DNA of 64,000 nucleotides from Rhizobacter sp. Root404 (GTDB taxonomy: Bacteria > Pseudomonadota > Gammaproteobacteria > Burkholderiales > Burkholderiaceae_C), in NCBI RefSeq assembly GCF_001425865.1, contig NZ_LMDS01000005.1, positions 1,056,890-1,120,889 of the forward strand, read 5' to 3'. This document shows positions 1 through 7,343 of this stretch, piece by piece. The notes beneath the pieces were generated by a model. It searched no databases. It had not been told where the DNA came from and saw only the letters and a program-made list of their open reading frames with translations. The position numbers and the translations under genes were made by a program. Every line of letters begins with the position of its first letter. The stretch's first letter is position 1.

Positions 1-1393
1 GGTCGAAATCGACCTCGACATAGTGGTCGCTGAACGTGTGGTTCTGCTCCGGATCGAGCACTTCGAGCAGCGCGCTCGACGGGTCGCCGCGGAAGTCCAT
101 GCCCAGCTTGTCGATCTCGTCGAGCAGGAACAGCGGGTTCTTCGTGCCGACCTTGGTCAGGCTCTGCAGCACCTTGCCCGGCATCGAGCCAATATAGGTC
201 CTTCTGTGTCCACGAATTTCGGCCTCGTCGCGCACGCCGCCCAGCGCCATGCGGACGAACTTGCGCCCGGTCGCGCGCGCCACGCTCTGGCCGAGCGAGG
301 TCTTGCCGACACCCGGAGGGCCGACCAGGCACAAGATCGGCGACTTGACCTTGTCGACCCGCTGCTGCACCGCGAGGTACTCGAGAATGCGGTCCTTGAC
401 CTTGTCGAGGCCGTAGTGGTCTTCGTTCAGAACGGCCTCGGCGAACGCCAGGTCGTGCTTGATCTTGGTCTTCTTCGCCCACGGCAGATTGACCAGCGTG
501 TCGATGTAGTTGCGCACGACGGTCGCCTCGGCGGACATCGGCGACATCAGCTTGAGCTTCTTGAACTCGGCGTCGACCTTCTTGCGCGCGTCCTTCGGCA
601 TCTTCGCGGCAATGATCTTCTTCTCGAGCTCTTCCATGTCGGCGCCGTCTTCGCCGTCGCCGAGCTCCTTCTGGATCGCCTTGACCTGCTCGTTCAGGTA
701 GTACTCGCGCTGGCTCTTCTCCATCTGGCGCTTGACGCGGCCACGGATGCGCTTCTCGACCTGCAGGATGTCGACTTCATGCTCGAGCTGCTCGAGCAGC
801 TTCTCGAGCCGCTTGTCGACCGCGTAGAGGTCGAGCACCGACTGCTTGTTCTCGAGCTTCAGCGGCAGGTGGGCCGCGATCGTGTCGGCCAGCCGGCCGG
901 CATCGTCGATCCCGGCGATCGAGGTCAGGATCTCGGGCGGAATCTTCTTGTTGAGCTTGACGTACTGGTCGAACTGTTGCGTCACGGCGCGGCGAAGGGC
1001 CTCGATCTCCGGCTTGGTGTCGGCCTCGGGCGGCACCGGCGTCACGTCGGCGACGAAATACTCGCCGTTGTCGCTGATGCGGTGGGTGTTGGCGCGCTGG
1101 ATGCCTTCGACCAGCACCTTCACGGTGCCGTCGGGCAGCTTCAGCATCTGCAGGATCGACGAGACGCAGCCGACTTCGAACATGTCGTCGGGCTTGGGCT
1201 CGTCCTTTCCGGCGGCCTTCTGGGCGACCAGCATGATCTGGCGGCCGGCTTCCATCGCGACCTCGAGCGCCTTGATCGACTTGGGGCGACCCACGAACAG
1301 CGGGATCACCATGTGGGGGAAGACGACCACGTCGCGCAGCGGGAGCAGCGGCAGGGTGATCTCTTCGGCGGGCAGGATGGGGTGTCCGGACAT
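1..1393 (-). CDS. lon: ATP-dependent protease Lon (3' part outside window)
   Basis: Lon degrades misfolded and regulatory proteins in the cytoplasm. The ATG at 1393 gives MSGHPILPAEEITLPLLPLR, the usual start of the Lon substrate-binding domain. About 464 residues are visible: the N-terminal domain, a coiled-coil stretch (KRQMEKSQREYYLNEQVKAI) and the AAA+ Walker A region (GPPGVGKTSLGQS), then the conserved RGHRRTYIGSMPG segment. The Ser-Lys protease domain lies beyond position 1, so the ORF runs off the window without a stop. It sits downstream of clpX in the common tig-clpP-clpX-lon order. The codons for RGHRRTYI are strikingly AT-rich compared with the rest of the gene (see findings). Confidence 0.97.
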   Translation of the reverse strand, partial: MSGHPILPAEEITLPLLPLRDVVVFPHMVIPLFVGRPKSIKALEVAMEAGRQIMLVAQKAAGKDEPKPDDMFEVGCVSSILQMLKLPDGTVKVLVEGIQRANTHRISDNGEYFVADVTPVPPEADTKPEIEALRRAVTQQFDQYVKLNKKIPPEILTSIAGIDDAGRLADTIAAHLPLKLENKQSVLDLYAVDKRLEKLLEQLEHEVDILQVEKRIRGRVKRQMEKSQREYYLNEQVKAIQKELGDGEDGADMEELEKKIIAAKMPKDARKKVDAEFKKLKLMSPMSAEATVVRNYIDTLVNLPWAKKTKIKHDLAFAEAVLNEDHYGLDKVKDRILEYLAVQQRVDKVKSPILCLVGPPGVGKTSLGQSVARATGRKFVRMALGGVRDEAEIRGHRRTYIGSMPGKVLQSLTKVGTKNPLFLLDEIDKLGMDFRGDPSSALLEVLDPEQNHTFSDHYVEVDFD

Positions 1394-1508
1394 GGGGTGT
1401 TCCTCTCTTTCTCAAGCCGATCTGAGGGCTCGAGCCTTCATTTGCAAGACGCCGCGCGGCATGCACTGCCCTCGCGGCGAACCCGGACTGATCGCAGGCG
1501 GCGACTCG

Positions 1509-2774
1509 CTAGGCACTCGCCTTCTGCTCTCGGTAGACGAGCAGCGGTTTCGCGTCGTCTTCGATCGTGTGCTCGTCCAACACCACCTTGGCCACGCCGT
1601 CGAGCGTGGGCAGGTCGAACATCGTGTCGATCAGCGACTGCTCCATGATCGAGCGCAGGCCGCGAGCGCCGATCTTGCGCGCCAGCGCCTTGCGGGCGAT
1701 CGCCTGGAGCGCCGACGGGCGGATCTCGAGTTCGACGCCGTCCATCGCGAACAGCTTCTGGTACTGCTTGACCAGCGCGTTCTTCGGCTCGGTCAGGATG
1801 CGCACCAGCGCGTCGTCGGTCAGCTCGCCGAGCGTGGCGACCACCGGCAGGCGGCCGACCAGCTCGGGGATGAGGCCGAACTTGATCAGGTCTTCGGGCT
1901 CGACATCGCGGAACACCTCGGAGACGCGCTTCTCGCTCTTGCCGTGCACCGTCGCACCGAAACCGATGCCCGACTTCTCTGAGCGGTTCTGGATGACCTT
2001 TTCGAGCCCGTCGAACGCGCCGCCGCAGATGAACAGGATGTTGGTCGTGTCGATCTGCAAAAAGTCCTGATTCGGGTGCTTGCGCCCGCCCTGCGGCGGC
2101 ACGCTCGCCATCGTGCCCTCGACGAGCTTGAGCAGTGCCTGCTGCACGCCCTCGCCCGACACGTCACGCGTGATGCTGGGGTTGTCGGCCTTGCGGCTGA
2201 TCTTGTCGATCTCGTCGATGTAGACGATGCCGCGCTGCGCCTTGTCGACGTCGTAGCCGCAGTTCTGAAGCAGCTTCTGGATGATGTTCTCGACGTCCTC
2301 GCCGACATACCCGGCTTCGGTCAGCGTGGTCGCATCGGCGATCACGAACGGCACGTTCAGGAGCCGCGCGAGGGTCTGCGCCAGCAGCGTCTTGCCCGAG
2401 CCGGTGGGCCCGATCAGCAGGATGTTGCTCTTGGCGAGTTCGATCTCGTCCTTCGTGCGGCTCATGTGCTTGAGCCGCTTGTAGTGGTTGTAGACGGCCA
2501 CCGACAGGGTGCGCTTGGCCACGTCCTGCCCGATCACGTACTGATCGAGGCTGGCCTTGATCTCGCTGGGCACCGGCAGGTCGGATTTGGCGGCCTTCGG
2601 ATCGGCGCCTTCGGCAGGCACTTCATCACGGATGATGTCGTTGCACAGCTCGATGCATTCGTCGCAGATGAACACGCTCGGGCCGGCGATGAGCTTCTTC
2701 ACCTCATGCTGGCTCTTGCCGCAAAACGAGCAGTACAGGACCTTCTCGCTGGAGGCGCCTTTTTTGTCAGCCAT
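1509..2774 (-). CDS. clpX: ATP-dependent Clp protease ATPase subunit ClpX
   Basis: Unfoldase that feeds tagged substrates into ClpP. The chosen start (ATG at 2774, MADKKGASSEK) gives 421 residues, the usual ClpX length; an upstream in-frame ATG would add 17 residues unlike the family. The N-terminal zinc-binding domain (CSFCGKSQHE, then CDECIELC), Walker A (GPTGSGKT), Walker B (IVYIDEIDKI) and the ClpP-docking IGF loop (SGIGFGA) are all present. It lies 136 bp after clpP, with a hairpin terminator between them, so it may be expressed partly by read-through and partly from its own promoter. Confidence 0.98.
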   Translation of the reverse strand: MADKKGASSEKVLYCSFCGKSQHEVKKLIAGPSVFICDECIELCNDIIRDEVPAEGADPKAAKSDLPVPSEIKASLDQYVIGQDVAKRTLSVAVYNHYKRLKHMSRTKDEIELAKSNILLIGPTGSGKTLLAQTLARLLNVPFVIADATTLTEAGYVGEDVENIIQKLLQNCGYDVDKAQRGIVYIDEIDKISRKADNPSITRDVSGEGVQQALLKLVEGTMASVPPQGGRKHPNQDFLQIDTTNILFICGGAFDGLEKVIQNRSEKSGIGFGATVHGKSEKRVSEVFRDVEPEDLIKFGLIPELVGRLPVVATLGELTDDALVRILTEPKNALVKQYQKLFAMDGVELEIRPSALQAIARKALARKIGARGLRSIMEQSLIDTMFDLPTLDGVAKVVLDEHTIEDDAKPLLVYREQKASA

Positions 2775-2831
2775 AGAGTGGATTTGTCGAGGCGTAGGGG
2801 AAGGGACTGGCCAATGATAGTTCAAAAGAAA

Positions 2832-2861
2832 TCGGGGCCTTCACAGTGAAAAAGGCCCCGT
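2832..2861 (-). terminator. Hairpin terminator after clpP
   Basis: Nine-base inverted repeat CGGGGCCTT / AAGGCCCCG with a short loop. On the minus strand it follows clpP and is trailed by ATTTCTTTT, fitting a rho-independent or partial terminator between clpP and clpX. Confidence 0.7.
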
Positions 2862-2910
2862 TTTCCGTGTTGTTGCTGGCACCGCGCCGGCTTCTCGCCG
2901 GTCGCGGGCG

Positions 2911-3537
2911 TCAGCCCGCGTTCGGCGGCGTCGCGCGGTGCTCCAGCACCTGGTCGATCAGGCCGTAGGCCTTCGCCTCGGTCGGGTCCATGAACATGTC
3001 GCGCTCCATGTCCGAGCGGATCTTCTCGATCGTCTGGCCGGTGCGCTCGGCGTAGATCTTGTTCAACTGCTCGCGCGTCTTCAGGATCTCGCGGGCGTGG
3101 ATCTCGATGTCGGTCGCCTGGCCCTGCGCGCCGCCAGAAGGCTGGTGGATCATCACGCGCGAGTTCGGCAGCGCCATGCGCTTGCCCTTGGCACCGGCCA
3201 TCAGCAGGAACGAGCCCATGCTGGCGGCGATGCCCATGCACAGCGTCGAGACGTCGGGCTTGATGAACTGCATCGTGTCGAAGATCGACAGGCCGGCGCT
3301 GACCGAGCCGCCCGGCGAGTTGATGTACAGCGAGATGTCCTTGTCCGGGTTCTCCGACTCCAGGAACAGCAGCTGCGCCACGACCAGGTTCGCGGTCTGG
3401 TCGTTGACCGGCCCGACCAGGAAGATGACCCGCTCGCGCAGCATGCGGCTGTAGATGTCGTAGGCCCGCTCGCCGCGGCCGGAGGTTTCGATGACCATGG
3501 GAACCATGCCCAGGCCGGTGGTTTCAAGCGCGCTCAT
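2911..3537 (-). CDS. clpP: ATP-dependent Clp protease proteolytic subunit ClpP
   Basis: Serine peptidase that forms the barrel of the ClpXP protease. The 208 residues match the family. The catalytic triad is recognisable: Ser106 in GIAASMGSF, His131 in MIHQPSGG and Asp180 in MERDMFMDP. The YINSPGGSVSAGL segment is typical. It sits 135 bp after tig and ahead of clpX on the same strand, the normal arrangement. Confidence 0.98.
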   Translation of the reverse strand: MSALETTGLGMVPMVIETSGRGERAYDIYSRMLRERVIFLVGPVNDQTANLVVAQLLFLESENPDKDISLYINSPGGSVSAGLSIFDTMQFIKPDVSTLCMGIAASMGSFLLMAGAKGKRMALPNSRVMIHQPSGGAQGQATDIEIHAREILKTREQLNKIYAERTGQTIEKIRSDMERDMFMDPTEAKAYGLIDQVLEHRATPPNAG

Positions 3538-3620
3538 GGCACTCCTTCAAAGGGATTCCGCAGATGTTGGGGCCGATTATGTCGCCACAAGGTCGACGCG
3601 GCAGATTCGGCCCGGGCACG

Positions 3621-3650
3621 AAAAAGGGCGCCGACCTCGCGGCCGCGCCC
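3621..3650 (-). terminator. Rho-independent terminator after tig
   Basis: On the minus strand a GGGCGC...GCGCCC hairpin is followed by a run of five T. It lies between tig and clpP, which are therefore probably only partly co-transcribed. Confidence 0.7.
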
Positions 3651-3672
3651 TCGGAGGGATTCGGAACGACGA

Positions 3673-4980
3673 TCAGCCCGTCATCAGTTCGTCGAACGGC
3701 AGCACCTTGTCGGTGACCTTGGCCTTGCCGAGCACGAATTCCGCGACGTTGTTCTCGACCACCACGGCCTCGACTTCGGCCAGCCGCTGGCGGTCGCCGA
3801 GGTACCAGCGCACCACTTCCGACGGCTTCTCGTAGCTCTGCGCCATCTCCTCGATGTGCTTTTGCAGCTGGTCGGGCTTGGCCTGCAGGTTATTGGCACG
3901 GACCAGTTCGCCGACCACCAGACCCAGGCGCACGCGCTTCTCGGCCTGCGGCTGGAAGATCTCGGCCGGGATCGGCGCGGTGTCGGCATCCTTCACGCCA
4001 CGCTTCTTCAGGTCGGCACGGGCGGCCTCGACCATGCGCTCGGTCTCGCCGGCGACCAGCGCCTTCGGCACGTCGAGTTCCGACGCGGTGACCAGCGCAT
4101 CCATCACGCTGGCCTTGTTGCGCGCCAGGACGCGGAACTTCACTTCGCGCTCGAGGTTCTTCTTGACGTCGGCGCGCAGGCCTTCGACCGTCGGTTCGGC
4201 GATGCCGAGCGACTTGGCGAACGCCTCGTTCACTTCCGGCAGGTGCTGCGCCTCGATCTTCTTCAGCGTGACCATGAAGTCGGCTTCCTTGCCGGCCACG
4301 TCCTTGCCCTGGTAGTCCTCGGGGAACTGCAGCGGGAAGGTCTTCGACTCGCCCGACTTCATGCCGCGCACGGCCTGGTCGAACTGTTCGAGCATCTGGC
4401 CCTCGCCGATCAGGAACTGGAAGCCTTCCGCCTTGCCGCCGTCGAACGGCACGCCGTCGATCTTGCCCTCGAAGTCGATCGTCACGCGGTCGCCCTCGAC
4501 GGCGCCCTCGGCAGCCGGGCGCTGCGCGAACGTGCGGCGCTGCTTGCGCAGGATGTCGATGGTCTTGTCGATCGCCTCTTCGGTGACCTCGGTCGACACG
4601 CGCTCGACTTCAGCGGTGCTCAGGTCGCCGAGCTTGACGTCGGGGTAGACCTCGAAGGTCGCATCGAACGCGACCTGGCCTTCCGGGGCGCCTTCCTTCT
4701 CGGCGATCTTCGGGGCACCGGCCACACGCAGCTTGGCCTCGTTGACGGCCTCGCTGAACACCTGGCCGACCTTGTCGTTCATCACCTCGTAGTGGACCGA
4801 GTAGCCGTAGCGCTGGGCGACCACGCTCATCGGCACCTTGCCGGGGCGGAAGCCGTCGGCCTTGACGGTGCGCGAGAGCTTCTTCAGGCGCGACTCGACT
4901 TCGGTGCTGATCGCGGAGGTGGGCAGCGTGAGCGTGATGCGACGCTCGAGCTTGTCGAGGGTTTCAACTTGGACGGTCAT
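3673..4980 (-). CDS. tig: Trigger factor (ribosome-associated chaperone/PPIase)
   Basis: Binds nascent chains at the ribosome exit tunnel and has an FKBP-type prolyl isomerase domain. The 435-residue product starts MTVQVETLDKLERRITLTLP and carries the ribosome-docking signature GFRPGKVP. An FKBP-like middle (VTIDFEGKIDGVPFDGGKAE) and the helical C-terminal substrate-binding arms follow. Its start is only 29 bp from the 3' end of the tRNA-Leu on the same strand, so its native promoter probably lies upstream of, or overlaps, that tRNA. The prophage now sits between them. Confidence 0.97.
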   Translation of the reverse strand: MTVQVETLDKLERRITLTLPTSAISTEVESRLKKLSRTVKADGFRPGKVPMSVVAQRYGYSVHYEVMNDKVGQVFSEAVNEAKLRVAGAPKIAEKEGAPEGQVAFDATFEVYPDVKLGDLSTAEVERVSTEVTEEAIDKTIDILRKQRRTFAQRPAAEGAVEGDRVTIDFEGKIDGVPFDGGKAEGFQFLIGEGQMLEQFDQAVRGMKSGESKTFPLQFPEDYQGKDVAGKEADFMVTLKKIEAQHLPEVNEAFAKSLGIAEPTVEGLRADVKKNLEREVKFRVLARNKASVMDALVTASELDVPKALVAGETERMVEAARADLKKRGVKDADTAPIPAEIFQPQAEKRVRLGLVVGELVRANNLQAKPDQLQKHIEEMAQSYEKPSEVVRWYLGDRQRLAEVEAVVVENNVAEFVLGKAKVTDKVLPFDELMTG

Positions 4981-5009
4981 GGTGTGTGAACTCTGTGTGT
5001 ATGAATAGC

Positions 5010-5068
5010 TGGTGCGCGGGGCGGGACTCGAACCCGCACACCATCGCTGGCGTCAGGACCTAAACCTG
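5010..5068 (-). pseudogene. Host tRNA-Leu(UAG), 3' part severed by prophage
   Basis: Read on the minus strand, this is the anticodon loop onwards: TTTAGGT with anticodon UAG, the long variable arm, a T arm with TTCGAGT, the 3' acceptor strand CCCGCGC and encoded ACCA (end at 5010). The matching 5' part is at 46867-46906 and shares the core at 5057-5068. Sequence beyond the core (5069 onward) is phage DNA and does not supply a D arm or 5' acceptor strand, so no complete tRNA is formed here. Confidence 0.9.
5057..5068. repeat. attL core (GACCTAAACCTG)
   Basis: Twelve-base core identical to that at 46867-46878, marking the left prophage boundary. It corresponds to the anticodon loop and 5' anticodon stem of tRNA-Leu(UAG). 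Confidence 0.85.
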
Positions 5069-5154
5069 TCCCTACTTTTTATGCGATTCAGGCTGTTTAG
5101 CCTTTTTCTCATATAAAACAATGACTTGGCGGCGATGTGTATAAGGAGTGCCGA

Positions 5155-5261
5155 CCGGTAGACAGCGGCAGATTGAGAAAAACGCGTTGGTTTCCGGTCG
5201 ACGCATGCCCGGTAGCGGTAGACCAGGCGGTAGACTCGGAGGTAGATGAGCCGTCTACCGG
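5155..5261. promoter_or_regulatory. Putative integrase arm-type sites, left side
   Basis: Four copies of CGGTAGAC: direct at 5156-5163, 5216-5223 and 5228-5235 (the last two 12 bp apart) and inverted at 5253-5260. A mirror set with the same 12-bp spacing and a following inverted copy lies at 46748-46797, about 70-120 bp inside the right core. Paired short repeats on both sides of a core are what tyrosine integrases use as arm sites. Confidence 0.6.
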
Positions 5262-5274
5262 AAACGAGCACCAC

Positions 5275-6708
5275 ATGCCAAGCGCACTACTGACCGAACA
5301 AAACATACACACCCTGGACTGCCCCGCGGGCAAAAAGGCTGAATTGTACCGAGACGAAGCCATCAAAGGCCTGGTGCTCCAGGTCACGCGCTTGGGCACC
5401 CGCGCCTTCATCGCCGAGTTCAGGCAGGCGAATGACTCGAAGACCCATGTGCGCCTCGGCACGCCGGCGACCAACCTGGACAAGGCCGACCCGGACAAGC
5501 TGACCCTGGCCGCGGCGCGCAGTGCAGCCCAGCGCCAGCTGGACAAGCTCCGGGACTCCGACGTGCGGGAGAACCGACAGAAGGGGGCCGACCTACTGCA
5601 GGACGTCTTCCTGAACTACGTGAGAGCCAAGAACATCATCAGCGAGAACTCGCGGCGCTACGAACAAGTGCTACGTATGTATGGCGGGCCACTGTGGGAG
5701 ATGCCGACGGCCCGCATCACGCCGCAGGCAGTGCTCGACCAGCGAGACAAAGTAGCAAACGGGACCTTCCTGAGCTGGCACACGGCCAAGGGCAGCGCAA
5801 GCACCGCGCGCGGCGGGCCAGGCAGCGCCAACGACTTGGTCGAATACGGGTCCATGGTGTGGAGCTGGCACCGTCCAAAGCAGCCCAACCCGTTCGCCGG
5901 CATCGAGCCCTTCCCGACCGGCCCAGCGCGCGAGAAGCACGTGTTCGAGCCAACGGACCTGCCGCGCATCTACACCGCCGTGCAGCGCCTCCAGGCTGAC
6001 CGCCGGACCTTGTTCTGGACCTTGCTGCTGACCGGTGGCCGGCCGCTCGCGGTGCTCCGCATGAAGTGGTCCAGGTTGAACTTGGACGACGGCTATTACA
6101 CATTGACGAATGACAAAACCGAGTGCGCCGGATGGAAACCCGCGTCGTCCCCGGAATGGAACTACCCGTTGGACAACTGGTTGCTCGAGATTCTCCGGGA
6201 ACACCGCATGTTTGCCCCGGATGACGCGGTTTATTTATTCGAGTCCAACCAGATGAAACGCCGGGGGCAACCGATGTCACATACGGCGCTCGACACGATA
6301 TTCAACGAGCTTCGCGAACAGTGCGGTTTGCCGCGGACGTGCACGCCCTACGCCGCCAGATATACCCGGGCGACATACTGCGAGATTTTATTCGGCGACA
6401 CGCTCCTGACGCAACGGATGCTCAACCACCAGAGCGACTACGGTAAGGCTGGCCAGCAGATTCGCGGCACGCGCATGGGCGCCACCGGGGGCTACGTCAA
6501 GACGCTGACAGAGCAGGTCCGCAGCAAGTGCGACACCTACGCAGCCACCATGAAAGAGCTGTGCGGCCTGCTGCCAGTGTCCGAGCAGACGAAGGCCATC
6601 TTCTTCGAGAACCGCGCCCTGACCATTTACGAGCGGCATGAGTACCTGTTGCAGGCTGGCTCGCCGGAGGTGCTCAAAGAAGTCTCCGGCCCAGGGCGCG
6701 CTGGCTGA
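5275..6708 (+). CDS. int: Tyrosine-recombinase integrase
   Basis: Catalyses site-specific recombination between phage attP and the host tRNA-Leu gene. The ATG at 5275 (MPSALLTEQNI, 477 aa) is preferred over the one at 5137, because the upstream option would translate the CGGTAGAC arm sites. The N-terminal third resembles the arm-binding domain of P4-type integrases (DEAIKGLVLQVTRLGTRAFI). Catalytic candidates are Arg256 (TGGRP), Arg362 (TPYAAR), His385 (MLNHQ) and nucleophile Tyr407 (TGGYVK). Box II normally reads HxxR; here the His position is Tyr359, a tolerated but less common change. It lies next to attL, transcribed inward. Confidence 0.92.
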   Translation: MPSALLTEQNIHTLDCPAGKKAELYRDEAIKGLVLQVTRLGTRAFIAEFRQANDSKTHVRLGTPATNLDKADPDKLTLAAARSAAQRQLDKLRDSDVRENRQKGADLLQDVFLNYVRAKNIISENSRRYEQVLRMYGGPLWEMPTARITPQAVLDQRDKVANGTFLSWHTAKGSASTARGGPGSANDLVEYGSMVWSWHRPKQPNPFAGIEPFPTGPAREKHVFEPTDLPRIYTAVQRLQADRRTLFWTLLLTGGRPLAVLRMKWSRLNLDDGYYTLTNDKTECAGWKPASSPEWNYPLDNWLLEILREHRMFAPDDAVYLFESNQMKRRGQPMSHTALDTIFNELREQCGLPRTCTPYAARYTRATYCEILFGDTLLTQRMLNHQSDYGKAGQQIRGTRMGATGGYVKTLTEQVRSKCDTYAATMKELCGLLPVSEQTKAIFFENRALTIYERHEYLLQAGSPEVLKEVSGPGRAG

Positions 6709-6709
6709 A

Positions 6710-6988
6710 TTATTTCAACGTTGAAATCTCCGGCGGCCGTGCGTACTTCTGAAGGCCCTTGTAGCCGCCCACGAAGAGAATCACCTTGTGACGGGCCAGG
6801 TAGTCCACCTGGGTTCTGCACTCTTCCAGTGAGACGCCGGCAGCTCGGGCAATGGCAGGAAAATCCAGCGCTACGAAGTCCTCTGTGTTTAGCAGCGGCC
6901 ATACGGCTGCGTACACTGGCGACGCAAGAGCCTCTTGCATCCGCTGGGCCATCTTGCGTTGGTGCTGGTTGAGCGTGGTTGTTTCCAT
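6710..6988 (-). CDS. Small wHTH-like protein, candidate lysogeny regulator
   Basis: A 92-residue protein starting METTTLNQHQR at 6988. The ATG follows a GGAGGG ribosome site by four bases; an in-frame TTG four codons earlier is less likely. Residues around DFPAIARAAGVSLEECRTQV followed by DYLARHKVILFVGG look like a helix-turn-helix with a wing. It is convergent with int (1-bp gap) and divergent from the RNA polymerase promoter region, the usual position of a phage repressor. I do not recognise a named family, so the regulatory role is inferred from fold impression and position. Confidence 0.6.
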   Translation of the reverse strand: METTTLNQHQRKMAQRMQEALASPVYAAVWPLLNTEDFVALDFPAIARAAGVSLEECRTQVDYLARHKVILFVGGYKGLQKYARPPEISTLK

Positions 6989-7064
6989 CAGTCCCTCCAA
7001 AAGAAGGCCTTATCGGCAGAGGGGGTCACAACTGAAGCGTCCGCTCCCCAAAACACCCACAACC

Positions 7065-7086
7065 GCCCGCCTCTGCGGGCTTTTTT
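7065..7086 (+). terminator. Rho-independent terminator upstream of RNA polymerase promoters
   Basis: GCCCGC-CTCT-GCGGGC hairpin followed directly by TTTTTT. It insulates the RNA polymerase promoter region from rightward transcription of int. Confidence 0.8.
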
Positions 7087-7116
7087 ACGTCTGCTCGATT
7101 GATTTTTTCTATCGGG

Positions 7117-7145
7117 TTGATAGCCTAAATACTGCCGAATATAAA
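7117..7145 (+). promoter_or_regulatory. Host sigma70-type promoter of the phage RNA polymerase gene
   Basis: TTGATA (7117-7122), a 17-bp spacer and TATAAA (7140-7145), close to the consensus. It precedes the phage-type promoter at 7163 and the RNA polymerase gene at 7344, and would let host polymerase start phage gene expression. Confidence 0.75.
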
Positions 7146-7162
7146 CCCTTATAAATCAAGGA

Positions 7163-7182
7163 CTTGTCAGAGTAGACGTGTA
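7163..7182 (+). promoter_or_regulatory. Phage-polymerase promoter 1 (upstream of its own polymerase gene)
   Basis: CTTGTCAGAGTAGACGTGTA, one of seven related motifs in the prophage, all oriented rightward in or beside intergenic gaps ahead of gene blocks. The role as a promoter for the phage single-subunit RNA polymerase is inferred from repetition, placement and the T7 precedent. Confidence 0.75.
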
Positions 7183-7185
7183 AAG

Positions 7186-7250
7186 GTTGAACCCAGTTGA
7201 ACCTGGACATCCTTGTATTAACCAAGAGAAAACCATGGTTAAACCAGGTT
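7186..7250. promoter_or_regulatory. Operator-like AACC/GGTT array in the polymerase leader
   Basis: Two tandem decamers GTTGAACCCA and GTTGAACCTG (7186-7205), then TTAACCA (7218), the palindrome AACCATGGTT (7231-7240) and AACCAGGTT (7242-7250). The same decamers and the same palindrome recur near the phage promoter at 42680. Dense, helically spaced half-sites just downstream of two promoters suggest a repressor-binding region. Confidence 0.5.
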
Positions 7251-7343
7251 AGGAGGGGGCTGGAAATATAAAGACCCGGTTCACCGGTGACTACACGTGG
7301 AAACGCCTTCAAAGGCGCAACCACGAATCACCGGAGATGAACC

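Noticed and set aside
23..4989. Long plus-strand open frames opposite lon, clpX, clpP and tig
   Set aside because: Typical antisense shadows of GC-rich genes; they lack ribosome sites and familiar domains.
5137..5274. Upstream ATG extending the integrase by 46 residues
   Set aside because: This segment holds the CGGTAGAC arm sites and gives a sequence unlike integrase N termini.
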